NCBI GenBank assembly: GCA_023663615.1
Contig: JAMPHA010000016.1
Location: 1 to 52,127 of the forward strand
DNA from: DLAJ01 sp023663615
GTDB taxonomy: Bacteria; Bacillota; Clostridia; Lachnospirales; Lachnospiraceae
Reading direction: 5' to 3'
DNA: 52,127 bases
Position numbers and translations under genes: made by a program. The notes beneath the pieces are model-generated. The model saw only the letters and a program-made list of their open reading frames with translations. It was not told where the DNA came from and searched no databases. This document shows positions 43,247 to 52,084 of the stretch, one piece after another; position 1 is the stretch's first letter; every line of letters begins with the position of its first letter.

Positions 43247-43843
43247 ATGAAAAAAATTATGAAACGGATCGCCGTACCATTCTGTTGTATGATGTATTTC
43301 CTTAGCGCGTGCGGCAAACCGGATGTTCAGGAAATAGAGAATGACGGCATTGCAGATCAGCAGGAAGTGTCTGCGGAAATTGAGGACATCTTTGATTTAG
43401 ATGCGTTCTATCAGAACCCTGTCCTGCAAGAGTACAAGGACATTCGAGATCTTGAGGAAGGTTACAGTAAAGAGCAGGCGCAATCAGATAACTGCTTTGT
43501 GATCGGGGCAATGGTCCATAACGACGGCTTATATGACGAATTTATGGTACATGTCCAAAACGGGGAAGATGCCTTTATCCGGGTAGTGCAATACAACACA
43601 GAGGGCGATGTCATCATAGACGATATTCTGTATGTTTGCGACTCTGATAAAGTCTACCTTGTATACGACAGAACAAGAGACAGATTTGCTGACGAAAATG
43701 ACAGAAGTATTACCTTATATGAATTTGACAATATTGCGGAATACAATTACAAGGACCATCTGTACTGGGTCGTTTTCAACGGGGAAATGAGCGATGCAAA
43801 TTTTGAAAGTGCCAATACCTTTATTATCACTTTGATAAATTGA
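43247..43843 (+). CDS. Putative lipoprotein, DUF4362-like
   Basis: A 198-residue secreted protein with a lipoprotein signal (lipobox LSAC, Cys at about residue 22). The rest resembles DUF4362, a small family of Bacillus and clostridial lipoproteins of unknown function: DNCFVIGAMVHND, FMVHVQNGEDAFIRVVQYNTEGDVIIDDI and a later VYDRTRDRFADE segment. The start at 43247 has GTGAGGAACAAG upstream; the longer frame to 43109 is intergenic. It is transcribed divergently from the division cluster and convergently with the MATE gene. Confidence 0.7.
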   Translation: MKKIMKRIAVPFCCMMYFLSACGKPDVQEIENDGIADQQEVSAEIEDIFDLDAFYQNPVLQEYKDIRDLEEGYSKEQAQSDNCFVIGAMVHNDGLYDEFMVHVQNGEDAFIRVVQYNTEGDVIIDDILYVCDSDKVYLVYDRTRDRFADENDRSITLYEFDNIAEYNYKDHLYWVVFNGEMSDANFESANTFIITLIN

Positions 43844-43848
43844 TTTGC

Positions 43849-43899
43849 AAACGGCCGGTACGGGCTTACAGATACCCGTACCGCTTCCGTTTTGCGAAC
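43849..43899. repeat. Long imperfect palindrome between convergent genes
   Basis: An 8-bp perfect core (43857-43864 and 43875-43882) is extended by outer arms (GCAAACGG and CCGTTTTGC). It covers the last codons and stop of the MATE gene and the end of the lipoprotein transcript. It may be a shared terminator, although neither side has a long T run. Confidence 0.5.
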
Positions 43900-45197
43900 A
43901 CAAACAGGACGGAAATGACAAACGCAAACAATTCCGCCGCCGTGATCGCCCACCAGATCCCATCCACGCCGAACAGCCGCGGCAGGATCAAGACCGCGCC
44001 CGTCTGAAATACCAGCGTCCGCAAAAAAGAAATTGCCGCCGAGACGCCGCCGTTATTTAATGCCGTAAAATAGCCGGATGTAAAAATATTAAACCCTGCC
44101 AACAGAAAGGAAAACGAAAACAGCGTAAATGCATGTCTGGTCAGCTCATACAAATCCGCGTCGTAGCCGACAAAGATTCTGGCAAGCGGCTCCGCAAGCA
44201 GCAGAGCAAGCGCGGTCAGCGCAATCCCTCCGCCGCCCATGAGCAGTGTTCCTTTTTTCAGCATATTCTTCATTTCCGCCCGATTCTGTTTCCCGAAATG
44301 ATAACCGACGATCGGCGCGCTGCCAACCGAGTAGCCGACAAAGATCGCAATAAAAATAAACTGCACATACATCAGAACGCCATAAGCGGAAATGCCGTCC
44401 TCCCCGATGTAGCTCATCAATTGAAAATTATAAACCATGCTGACGATCGAAGTGGACAGATTGCTCATCAGCTCCGACGAGCCGTTTGCGCACGCCCGCA
44501 GGATCGGCCGAAGCTCCCACTTCGTTCTGACAAGCCGCAGCAGACTGTCATTGGGAAAAAGAAAATAGAGAAGCGGCAGAAGACCGCCCACGCACTGACT
44601 GATTCCCGTTGCCAGCGCGGCGCCCGTCGTCTCCCATCCGAATCCCGCAATAAACAGCGCGTCCAGCGCCACGTTCGTAAGCCCTGCCGCCACGGTTGCC
44701 GCAAGCCCCAGCTTTGGTTTTTCCGCGGCAACCAGAAAGCTCTGAAACACATTTTGCAGCATGAACGCCGTCGTAAATCCGATCACAATCCTGCCGTACA
44801 GCACACAGTCTCCCATCATATCCGGCGTTGCGCCAAGCAGGCGCGCGACCGGGCGCATACACACCATGCCGATCAGCGTGAGCGCAAGTCCCAGCACGAC
44901 CGTCAGAGAGATCAGCATGGAAAAATAACGGTTTGCTTTTTCACGATTTCCCTCTCCAAGCACCCGCGCTACAAGCGCCGTTCCTCCCGTGCCGATCATA
45001 AATCCCATCCCGCCGAGGATCATAATAAAGGGCATCACCAGATTGATCGCGGCAAATGCGGTTTTTCCTGCAAAATTCGATACAAACAGCCCGTCCACCA
45101 CGCCGTAGATGGACGTAAAAACCATCATCATAACAGACGGAAATACAAAACGCAATAATTTTTGATAGGTGAAATGTTCCGATAATTGAATTTTCAT
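43866..45197 (-). CDS. MATE family multidrug/toxin efflux transporter
   Basis: A 443-residue membrane protein with twelve predicted segments in two homologous MatE halves, which exports organic cations or other toxic compounds in exchange for sodium or protons. The first half includes NFAGKTAFAAINLVMPF and GGMGFMIGTGGTALVARVLGEG; the second half has the matching VGSAPIVGYHFGKQNRAEMKN. The ribosome site AGGAGCGC is strong. A structured leader with alternative hairpins precedes it, suggesting ligand- or stress-dependent attenuation. Substrate unknown. Confidence 0.9.
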   Translation of the reverse strand: MKIQLSEHFTYQKLLRFVFPSVMMMVFTSIYGVVDGLFVSNFAGKTAFAAINLVMPFIMILGGMGFMIGTGGTALVARVLGEGNREKANRYFSMLISLTVVLGLALTLIGMVCMRPVARLLGATPDMMGDCVLYGRIVIGFTTAFMLQNVFQSFLVAAEKPKLGLAATVAAGLTNVALDALFIAGFGWETTGAALATGISQCVGGLLPLLYFLFPNDSLLRLVRTKWELRPILRACANGSSELMSNLSTSIVSMVYNFQLMSYIGEDGISAYGVLMYVQFIFIAIFVGYSVGSAPIVGYHFGKQNRAEMKNMLKKGTLLMGGGGIALTALALLLAEPLARIFVGYDADLYELTRHAFTLFSFSFLLAGFNIFTSGYFTALNNGGVSAAISFLRTLVFQTGAVLILPRLFGVDGIWWAITAAELFAFVISVLFVFAKRKRYGYL

Positions 45198-45243
45198 TTA
45201 GCGCTCCTGTTCCTTATTTCGAAAAGACGTTTCCTAATATCAT

Positions 45244-45374
45244 CAAAAAAGCCCGGTTCATCCGCGAAGCAGGAACTCCTTTCCTCGCATCCTAACCGGG
45301 CTCACCCGACATCTTGTAACTCGACAACGGCTTCTGCAAGCCTCTACGCTACGGCGTACTGTCCTCCGATGAAC
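45244..45374 (-). promoter_or_regulatory. Structured leader / candidate riboswitch upstream of the MATE gene
   Basis: Reading the minus strand from the lgt stop codon: GUUCAUC (45374-45368), then a compact three-way junction (outer GACA/UGUC, hairpins 45357-45346 and 45342-45329), then a long hairpin with 9-bp base (45302-45294 and 45258-45250) followed by TTTTTT. The early GUUCAUC is fully complementary to GAUGAAC (45262-45256) in the 3' arm of the terminator, so terminator and antiterminator forms exclude each other. It also terminates lgt mRNA by default. I could not match it to a known riboswitch class. Confidence 0.55.
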
Positions 45375-46495
45375 TATTCTGTTTTTTCGCTTTCCGGCTT
45401 CTTCTCTTCCGATTGTCCATCGTTCTCTTCCGGATTCTTTTCTGCCGACATCTTATCCTCGACGGCATCTATGGTTTTCACCGCTTCTTCCTCCGGCTGG
45501 CTGCTTTCTGCGGATTCTGTGTCGGCGTCTTCGCCCTCTGCTCTGCCGCTTTCCGACGCCTCTTTTTTCCCTTCATTACCGCTTTCCGCGGACCTCTCGC
45601 TTTCCGATTCCGCGTCCCCCGCAAGTCCGGCAAGCGCCTTTTTCCTTATCATGCGGACTCTTACGACAATCTCCGCCCCAACCGCGAACAGGAACAGCAG
45701 CATACCCAAAAGCTGCGATACCGCAATATTCGTATTCCACAAAAGCAGACGGTCGGTGCGGAGTCCCTCGATAAAAAAGCGGACGATCCCGTAACCGCCG
45801 AGATAGATCAACGCGATCTCCCCTTGAAATTTTTTATGCTTCCGATACAGGATCATGATCAAAAATATGAGCAGATTCAGCACACTTTCATACAAAAACG
45901 TCGGCATGACCTGTACATAATTGGCACCGTCCATAAACATGTGCTCCGCAAGTTCCATCGTCACGTCCCGGCTTCTCACGTCAATGAGCGGAAGCCGCAT
46001 GGCGAACAATCCGTCCGTATATCTGCCGAACACCTCGCGGTTCATAAAATTTCCCCACCTGCCGATCGCCTGTCCGATGATCAGTCCCGGAATGCACACA
46101 TCCAGAAATTTCAGGAAAGAAAGCTTTTTTACCTTTGTAAAAATATAACAGGTCAGAATTGCCGCGATCACGCCGCCGTAAATGGCAAGCCCGCCCTCCC
46201 GGATATTGAACACGCTGAGCGGATCGTCACGATACAATTCCCAAAAGAATACCACATAATAAATGCGCGCGCCGATCACACCGAAAATAATCGCCGGAAT
46301 AAAGAAATCCCAGACCAGTTCCGTATCGACGTTTTCTTTTTTTGCCTGCCGCAGCGCCGTCATAAATCCGACCACCATACCAAGCGTAATCAGCACGCCA
46401 TACCATGCAATATGCACGCCGAACACATCAAAGCCCTGCGGTACATTATGAAGTTCGATTCCCAAATGCGGGAATGAAATATCTCCTGAATTCAT
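45374..46495 (-). CDS. lgt: Prolipoprotein diacylglyceryl transferase
   Basis: Attaches diacylglycerol to the lipobox cysteine of prelipoproteins, the first step of lipoprotein maturation. The 373 residues include seven membrane segments and the family signature GRWGNFMNREVFG; the later YESVLNLLIF and GxxRFFIEGLRTDRL segments carry the conserved arginine. The catalytic part ends near residue 290; an extra C-terminal tail of about 85 residues is very acidic (Glu/Ser/Asp-rich) and presumably disordered and cytoplasmic. The ribosome site is AAGGAGAATC. Confidence 0.95.
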   Translation of the reverse strand: MNSGDISFPHLGIELHNVPQGFDVFGVHIAWYGVLITLGMVVGFMTALRQAKKENVDTELVWDFFIPAIIFGVIGARIYYVVFFWELYRDDPLSVFNIREGGLAIYGGVIAAILTCYIFTKVKKLSFLKFLDVCIPGLIIGQAIGRWGNFMNREVFGRYTDGLFAMRLPLIDVRSRDVTMELAEHMFMDGANYVQVMPTFLYESVLNLLIFLIMILYRKHKKFQGEIALIYLGGYGIVRFFIEGLRTDRLLLWNTNIAVSQLLGMLLFLFAVGAEIVVRVRMIRKKALAGLAGDAESESERSAESGNEGKKEASESGRAEGEDADTESAESSQPEEEAVKTIDAVEDKMSAEKNPEENDGQSEEKKPESEKTE

Positions 46496-46593
46496 ACTGA
46501 TTCTCCTTCAACCGGCTTCACGGATGCGTTTCATGTGCATTCTGACCGGCGATTTTTCGATCTCGCAACACACTGTCTTTTATGGACGAACGC

Positions 46594-47691
46594 TTACACA
46601 TTAAACCGGAACAAAATGACATCCCCGTCTTTTACGACGTAATCTTTTCCTTCCATGCCGACAAGTCCCTTTTCCCGCGCTGCGGACAGGGAACCGCAGG
46701 TTAAAAGATCCTGATAATTCACAACCTCCGCTTTGATGAAGCCGCGTTCAAAATCCGTATGAATCTTTCCCGCCGCCTGCGGAGCCTTCGTGCCTTTTTT
46801 AATCGTCCACGCTCTGGTCTCGTCCTCTCCCGCCGTCAGAAAGCTGAGCAGTCCGAGCAGGGAATAGCTCGCCTTGATCAGCTTGTCCAGACCGGACTCC
46901 TGCAACCCCAAATCCTCTAAAAACATCTGTTTTTCATCGTCATCAAGTTCGGAAATCTCCTGCTCGATCTGCGCGCAGATGACAAATACCTCGCTGCGAT
47001 TTTCTTTTGCATAGGCGCGTACTTTTTGTACGCCCTCGTTCGACGCACCGTCGTCGGAAAGCTCGTCCTCCGCCACATTCGCCGCATAGATGACCGGCTT
47101 CGCCGTCAACAGATTGTAGGATGCAAACCACGTCTGCTCATCCTCGTCCTCCGTCTCAAAGCCGATCGCCAGCCTTCCGTCCTCCAGCATCGCTTTGATA
47201 CGCTCTAAAAGCGACAGTTCTTTTGCCGCCGTCTTGTCCATGCGCGCCAATTTCGTCACCTTCGCGATTCTCCGCTCCAGTATTTCCAGATCGGAAAAGA
47301 TCAACTCCAGATTGATCGTCTCAATGTCGCGCAGCGGATCGATGCTTCCGTCCACATGGACGATATTGGCGTCCTCGAAGCAGCGCACGACATGTACGAT
47401 CGCATCCACTTCACGGATGTTGCTCAAAAACTGATTGCCGAGCCCCTCTCCCTTCGACGCGCCTTTGACAAGTCCCGCAATATCCACAAATTCGATCACG
47501 GCAGGCGTTACTTTTTTTGAATGATACATATCCCCCAGCAGCTTTAACCGCTCGTCAGGAACGGTCACAATCCCGATATTCGGATCGATCGTGCAGAACG
47601 GATAGTTCGCCGACTCCGCTCCCGCCTTCGTCAATGAATTAAATAAGGTGCTTTTTCCTACGTTCGGTAGGCCGACGATCCCTAGTTTCAT
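46594..47691 (-). CDS. ychF: Ribosome-associated ATPase YchF/OLA1
   Basis: An Obg-family P-loop protein that prefers ATP and associates with ribosomes; linked to oxidative stress responses in other bacteria. The 365 residues are full length: G1 GLPNVGKST, G3 DIAGLVKGAS, the altered G4 (YAANV rather than NKxD), a helical insertion, and a C-terminal TGS domain (TDFERGFIKAEV). AAGGAGGATATAG precedes the ATG. The integrase module begins about 60-120 nt upstream and leaves the gene intact. Confidence 0.96.
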   Translation of the reverse strand: MKLGIVGLPNVGKSTLFNSLTKAGAESANYPFCTIDPNIGIVTVPDERLKLLGDMYHSKKVTPAVIEFVDIAGLVKGASKGEGLGNQFLSNIREVDAIVHVVRCFEDANIVHVDGSIDPLRDIETINLELIFSDLEILERRIAKVTKLARMDKTAAKELSLLERIKAMLEDGRLAIGFETEDEDEQTWFASYNLLTAKPVIYAANVAEDELSDDGASNEGVQKVRAYAKENRSEVFVICAQIEQEISELDDDEKQMFLEDLGLQESGLDKLIKASYSLLGLLSFLTAGEDETRAWTIKKGTKAPQAAGKIHTDFERGFIKAEVVNYQDLLTCGSLSAAREKGLVGMEGKDYVVKDGDVILFRFNV

Positions 47692-47754
47692 TTCTATCTA
47701 TATCCTCCTTAAAGCCTTGATTTTACGCACTTCCTGATAAGTTCCCTTCTTCTA

Positions 47755-47776
47755 CCGCACCAATTCCGCACCAATT
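47755..47776. repeat. Tandem 11-bp repeat near ychF, possible integrase arm site
   Basis: Two head-to-tail copies of CCGCACCAATT lie between ychF and the integrase stop. On the minus strand this gives TTGGTG at an 11-bp period. A similar 11-bp-spaced TTGGCA pair in opposite orientation lies at 52085-52101. Paired direct repeats near an integrase gene often are arm-type binding sites. Confidence 0.5.
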
Positions 47777-47808
47777 TGACATTAAAGTATGTGATTTTTC
47801 ATGGTGTT

Positions 47809-48987
47809 TCATATAGCACGGTTCAATTCAAATTGGCGGACAGCCTGTGTCAGAGAATCGTCGGTAACATGCACATAACGATCCATAGTGGTCTTAATGC
47901 TTGCATGTCCAAGAAGCTGCTGAAGCACTTTAGGCTGCATCCCTGCTTCGATTGCACGGGTAGCATATGTATGCCGAAGAGCGTGCATACAAAACCTTCC
48001 GATTTTTGCCTCGTCGCATAACTTATACAGGTGCGTATCGTATGAACTGTTTTTTGCTGGCTCTCCTGTACGAAAATTAACAAAAACCAAATCCCTCATA
48101 ACAAGACATTTTGTTTCGCCAGTCCGCCGATCCATATATTCCAGAACATTTGATAATATTTCTGCTTCCTTTCTGGAATTACGCTCTTCATAGCAATCCT
48201 TGAGGATCTGGTATGCTTTATCCGTCAATGGAATGGTGCGGTAACTATGAGAAGTCTTTGGCGGTCCCGCCCTCCATATGTGCGTCTGATGTCTGTACTC
48301 CAGTGTCTTACTGATTGTCAGGGTACGCTTCTTCCAATCAATGGAATCCCATGTAAGCCCAATCATTTCTGATGTCCGAAGACCTGTTTCCAGCAATAGA
48401 GCATACTGGCGATAATTATGTGAGCGTTTGGCGACTTCAAGGAACTTGTTTTGCTCATCCACTGTAAGAAAATGAATATCACTCACGGAACGGACAGGTT
48501 TCGTATATCTCACACCATCCATTGGATGCTTTGAGATGATATCATTGTTTACAGCCGCTCGGAGCATGGTTCCCATTGTGATGTAGGTTTGTTTGATGGT
48601 AGAACCGGCATAATCTGCTTCCATGCGGTTTAGTATCACCTTGCAGTGCATCGGTTTCACATCTGATATTATCATGCTTCCAATAACAGGCTGAATATTC
48701 TGGACGTATCGCTCCCTGTAATTATGTCTGGTATTAGGAGCGAGTCCACATATAAGGTTCTCCATCCAGTAATCAAACCACCTGTCCACTGTCACATCAG
48801 CTGCACTCACCATGCTGTGCTTGTCCTCATACTGTGAATCAACAAGCCAGCTTCTTGCTTCCGGCAACGTATCAAAATGTTTTTCGCGACGGCTTCCATC
48901 TTTGGCAATATAACGTGCCGAATATTTACCGTCCTTTCTCTGGCAGATGCCCTTTCCACACTCTCTGCCTTTTAAATTTTTTCCCAT
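47809..48987 (-). CDS. Tyrosine-type site-specific integrase
   Basis: A phage/ICE-type recombinase of 392 residues. The N-terminus has an arm-DNA-binding-like beta domain (CQRKDGKYSARYIAKDGSRREKHF), followed by a SAM-like core-binding domain and the catalytic domain. The catalytic residues are present: Arg in ETGLRTSEM, HxxR in HALRHT, His in LGHASIKTT, and the nucleophile Tyr in MDRYVHV. It has its own promoter and an AAAGGAG site. The gene should be active. Confidence 0.94.
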   Translation of the reverse strand: MGKNLKGRECGKGICQRKDGKYSARYIAKDGSRREKHFDTLPEARSWLVDSQYEDKHSMVSAADVTVDRWFDYWMENLICGLAPNTRHNYRERYVQNIQPVIGSMIISDVKPMHCKVILNRMEADYAGSTIKQTYITMGTMLRAAVNNDIISKHPMDGVRYTKPVRSVSDIHFLTVDEQNKFLEVAKRSHNYRQYALLLETGLRTSEMIGLTWDSIDWKKRTLTISKTLEYRHQTHIWRAGPPKTSHSYRTIPLTDKAYQILKDCYEERNSRKEAEILSNVLEYMDRRTGETKCLVMRDLVFVNFRTGEPAKNSSYDTHLYKLCDEAKIGRFCMHALRHTYATRAIEAGMQPKVLQQLLGHASIKTTMDRYVHVTDDSLTQAVRQFELNRAI

Positions 48988-49033
48988 TAATGAACTCCTT
49001 TCTGTAAAGAAAAAGAGCCCAACACAGTAAAAT

Positions 49034-49063
49034 ATTATACCATGGCGGACCCCCTTTCTTCAA
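49034..49063 (-). promoter_or_regulatory. Integrase promoter
   Basis: TTGAAG (49063-49058), 18 nt and TATAAT (49039-49034) with TGG before it (extended -10) lie on the minus strand about 50 nt upstream of the integrase ATG, between it and the excisionase-like gene. Confidence 0.65.
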
Positions 49064-49093
49064 CAGTATTTTGAAGCAATTATGGTTAGACGG

Positions 49094-49336
49094 TTATATC
49101 ACGGTTTTTTCACTTATGTATTTTTCAAACTCCTTCCGCTTAACCAGTTTTCTTGTTCCTATGTAGAGTACAAAAGGGCATCCGGGCTGTTTAAGCATAG
49201 CATCAATCTTGTTAATGCCAATATTGCTATACTCAGCAGCCTCACGAATTGTCAAGGTCATCTTCTGGTAAATTGGGATCCGTTCAATTTTGGAACCACC
49301 CATGTCACCATATAATATAGTGCTTTCATTTTCGTT
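49094..49336 (-). CDS. Excisionase-like small DNA-binding protein
   Basis: An 80-residue protein with a MerR-like winged helix of the Tn916 Xis type: LTIREAAEYSNIGINKIDAMLKQPGCPFVLYIGTRKLVKRKEFEKYI. Such proteins bend DNA and direct the integrase toward excision. It lies about 100 nt upstream of the integrase in the same direction. The ATG at 49336 is chosen; a GTG at 49354 is in frame but overlaps its own ribosome site. Confident as a helix-turn-helix protein, fairly confident as Xis. Confidence 0.8.
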   Translation of the reverse strand, partial: NENESTILYGDMGGSKIERIPIYQKMTLTIREAAEYSNIGINKIDAMLKQPGCPFVLYIGTRKLVKRKEFEKYISEKTVI

Positions 49337-49580
49337 CATTGTCCTTACAATCACTCCTTTGTGTATCCGATTTTAATTGCACCACAAATTTCTATATTAA
49401 AGAAAATATATTATACCTTCAGGAATCTACCTTTTCCCAGACCCATTTCCTGCGCCGGAGTCCCGCCGCGTATTTTCAGGCCGCCGCTATGCGGTACTTC
49501 ACCTGCGGGCGCGCTCCTGTCATCGCACACTGTCCACAGCTCCTGTATAACTGTCTGGAAGGCTATAAAGTTTCCAAGGT
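49337..49580. other. Gene-free stretch with an isolated GC-rich patch
   Basis: No supported gene. The flanks are AT-rich like the SIR2 gene, but about 49440-49560 is GC-rich and resembles the host core in composition, with short palindromic pieces. It may be a remnant of inserted host-like sequence. Open frames on the plus strand here lack ribosome sites and family motifs. Confidence 0.35.
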
Positions 49581-49633
49581 ACACAAAAAGGTATATAAGT
49601 TGTTTTCAGTTTTTGAAAACTACCTATATACCT
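49581..49633 (-). terminator. Terminator after the SIR2-NTPase gene
   Basis: On the minus strand AGGTATATA pairs with TATATACCT (49633-49625 and 49597-49589), with an inner GTTTTC/GAAAAC stem, followed by TTTTGTG. It lies about 45 nt after the stop codon. Confidence 0.75.
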
Positions 49634-49678
49634 AATAAATAGAAAAATATCAAAATATTTCTTCACTATTTTATAAAT

Positions 49679-51952
49679 TTATATCCTGTCTTTCAATTTT
49701 CTAAATAATTCCCGCGTTCTATAACTTTTCGAGTCTTCCTTATCGATTAATTCCTTCATCCATTTATATGCCTGTCGAAGATATGTATTATCTGCATACC
49801 TTTCATTCATATAAATTGCAAACTCCGCATATTTTTGTGCGTGATATACTTTCCTTTTATCACTTTTATGACACGCTTCTAATATTTCCATTGCTTCATA
49901 CAGAGACTTTTTGGCTTCTTCTGTATTTTTTTCTCTATTTGCTTCAAACAATATTATCGCCCTTGCATTTTTAATACTAAAATTATTGGGCTGCATATTA
50001 ATAGCTTTATCAATGTCAACAAACGCCTCCTTAAATCTACCGTTTTTGGATTTATAAAGTGCCCATTGTTGCAATGTATATGCGCTAGAATCATAGGCAT
50101 AGACCATTTCATAAATCAGATCGCCTTGCTTATCAAATAAATCATTAAATAATTCTGCATCATACGCTCTGCGTCTAAATACATAATTTTTATATATATA
50201 ATCAGGTGAAACTTTCTCTATAAAATTTTTGATAACATATGCATATTTACTTTTATAATGTTTCTTTGCCACCTCATGCGTTATTTTGGCAAAGAGATTC
50301 GATCTTAACGTATAATAGTCTTGATCATCTAAATCCGGGTCAAAAGCAATGTCTATTTCTGCCAACATAGACTGCGTTCTTCTTATTTTTTCTTGAACAT
50401 CCCCATAGTTCTGAATATCAAAATATTTAAAAATAATATCTGTCGATAATGCAGAATCATGATACACTAAATATGATGTTAGTAAAACCAATTCAAATAC
50501 ATCATCATTTTTCTCTAGTTTTTCTAAAAAATTTTTTACTTTATCAGAAGATAAAATATCTTTGACATTTGTTGCAATTAGCTCAAAAATAGAATATTTA
50601 TCTGTTTCTTTTTCTTTATATTTAAAACTATCCATTCTTATACTTGGAGGAATATTTGAATATATTCTCTGAGCCTCACTTCTTTCAATATCCTCAATTA
50701 TTATTTTCTTATACTCTACATCTTCGATTTTATGTTTCGATGACTCATACCAAAAATCATCGCATGTTGCAATGGTTTTAATATTCTTATTTTTAGCCAA
50801 AAGCTGATATGCTTCCATATCCTCCGCACAATTATCAATAAGCAATACTTTTTCTCCTTGATTATCAAGATTATTACATAGTAATTTTGCCTTTTCTTTA
50901 TTCAAATCCGCAATATAATATACCTGTTTATTATATTTCCTAGCTATTTGCATCAATAAAGTTGTCTTTCCTCCTAATGGTATCCCTATTACTAAAACAT
51001 TTTTATTTTCTAAAGATTGATTTATTATTGAGTTAACCCAGTGCGTAGCATATGCTTGATCCGTGATAATATAGTACCAGTGCGTCTTTCCAAGCTGATA
51101 ATAATACTTAATATCTAAACTTTCTATTTGATTTATAGTGGGTATTTCGTACTTTTTCCATATTTTGTTAGTAATGTTTTTTTCATCTTCATCAGAGGTT
51201 TCTAATTCTGCCAATATTTCTGAAAGCAATTCCTCAGTAGTTGAAACAATAACATTACACCCTAAATCTCTAAAAAAGTCTATATTATCACTACCAGGCA
51301 TGCATTGAATCCATATATCTTGCTTTCCTCTATCTAAGACTTGGCTAATTACTTCTGATACACTTCCATCATGAAAACCATATCCCCAAAACAAAGTTGG
51401 ATATGCTAATAATTTCCCGTGCATAATTGAAAAAAGGGCAGCATTTTTGTTTCCAACATTAGATAATTCAAATTTACCAAAATAAAGTTCTGAGTTGCTA
51501 TCTCTTATATCGCCATGTAAAGGAACATATTCAATTACCTGTCCATCTTTCTTCGTTGCACCATAATAAGTTACACAATTTAAATAGTATTTTTTACTAT
51601 TATCAATAACACTTTGAAATATGTTATCTATATTTGTCGTAATAAATGATTTAATATTTACCTGATTTAAAGCATCATATAACTCATTATAGCTTTTAAC
51701 AGTAAATCTTTCTCTTAGATATTTTTGAAACTCGTCTTTACAATTTCTTTTTAATATTGAAGATAATTTTTCTAAATCATTCGAATAGGCAGGAGAAATC
51801 GAAAAGCGTTTACATATTTCGTCACATAGTTCACTCGCATCAGGTAATTTTTTACCATCTGGCGACTCTAGCTTAGAAAACCCCGCTCCTGTAAATAAGT
51901 TGATTCCTCTTTTTAAGTTATCAAAAAATATATTTCTATTGTCAATTTCCAT
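49679..51952 (-). CDS. SIR2-like / P-loop NTPase protein, putative anti-phage defence
   Basis: A 757-residue multidomain protein. Residues 1-250 form a SIR2-like fold with GAGFS (22-26), TTNID (105-109) and LHGD (145-148), the NAD-binding and catalytic Asn/His positions, so NADase activity is likely. Residues about 290-500 are a P-loop NTPase with Walker A GIPLGGKT (323-330) and Walker B VLLIDN (369-374). The remainder is helical; residues about 640-757 look TPR-like (FKEAFVDIDKAINMQPNN). Effector-NTPase-sensor order matches SIR2-STAND defence proteins such as Avs5, which deplete NAD on phage sensing. The ATG has a GAGAGG site; a TTG two codons earlier is possible. It is much more AT-rich than the core genes and lies beside an integrase, signs of horizontal transfer. 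Confidence 0.82.
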   Translation of the reverse strand: MEIDNRNIFFDNLKRGINLFTGAGFSKLESPDGKKLPDASELCDEICKRFSISPAYSNDLEKLSSILKRNCKDEFQKYLRERFTVKSYNELYDALNQVNIKSFITTNIDNIFQSVIDNSKKYYLNCVTYYGATKKDGQVIEYVPLHGDIRDSNSELYFGKFELSNVGNKNAALFSIMHGKLLAYPTLFWGYGFHDGSVSEVISQVLDRGKQDIWIQCMPGSDNIDFFRDLGCNVIVSTTEELLSEILAELETSDEDEKNITNKIWKKYEIPTINQIESLDIKYYYQLGKTHWYYIITDQAYATHWVNSIINQSLENKNVLVIGIPLGGKTTLLMQIARKYNKQVYYIADLNKEKAKLLCNNLDNQGEKVLLIDNCAEDMEAYQLLAKNKNIKTIATCDDFWYESSKHKIEDVEYKKIIIEDIERSEAQRIYSNIPPSIRMDSFKYKEKETDKYSIFELIATNVKDILSSDKVKNFLEKLEKNDDVFELVLLTSYLVYHDSALSTDIIFKYFDIQNYGDVQEKIRRTQSMLAEIDIAFDPDLDDQDYYTLRSNLFAKITHEVAKKHYKSKYAYVIKNFIEKVSPDYIYKNYVFRRRAYDAELFNDLFDKQGDLIYEMVYAYDSSAYTLQQWALYKSKNGRFKEAFVDIDKAINMQPNNFSIKNARAIILFEANREKNTEEAKKSLYEAMEILEACHKSDKRKVYHAQKYAEFAIYMNERYADNTYLRQAYKWMKELIDKEDSKSYRTRELFRKLKDRI

Positions 51953-52084
51953 CTTCAAATACCTCTCAACTTGTTTTATTCTATAATTGCATTTATTGCA
52001 TTTTATATTACCACATCCTTTTATAAAACGCCATACTCTCTCATTATTTAGTTTATTATTTCTTTAAATATTATCAGCACACAT

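Noticed and set aside
44133..45158. 341-residue plus-strand open frame
   Set aside because: Antisense to the MATE transporter gene, composition unlike a real protein (very His/Arg/Gln-rich).
45413..46477. 354-residue plus-strand open frame
   Set aside because: Antisense to lgt, which is an unambiguous gene.
49339..49642. Two overlapping plus-strand frames of about 95 residues
   Set aside because: No ribosome site, no family motif, and they run into the terminator of the SIR2-NTPase gene.
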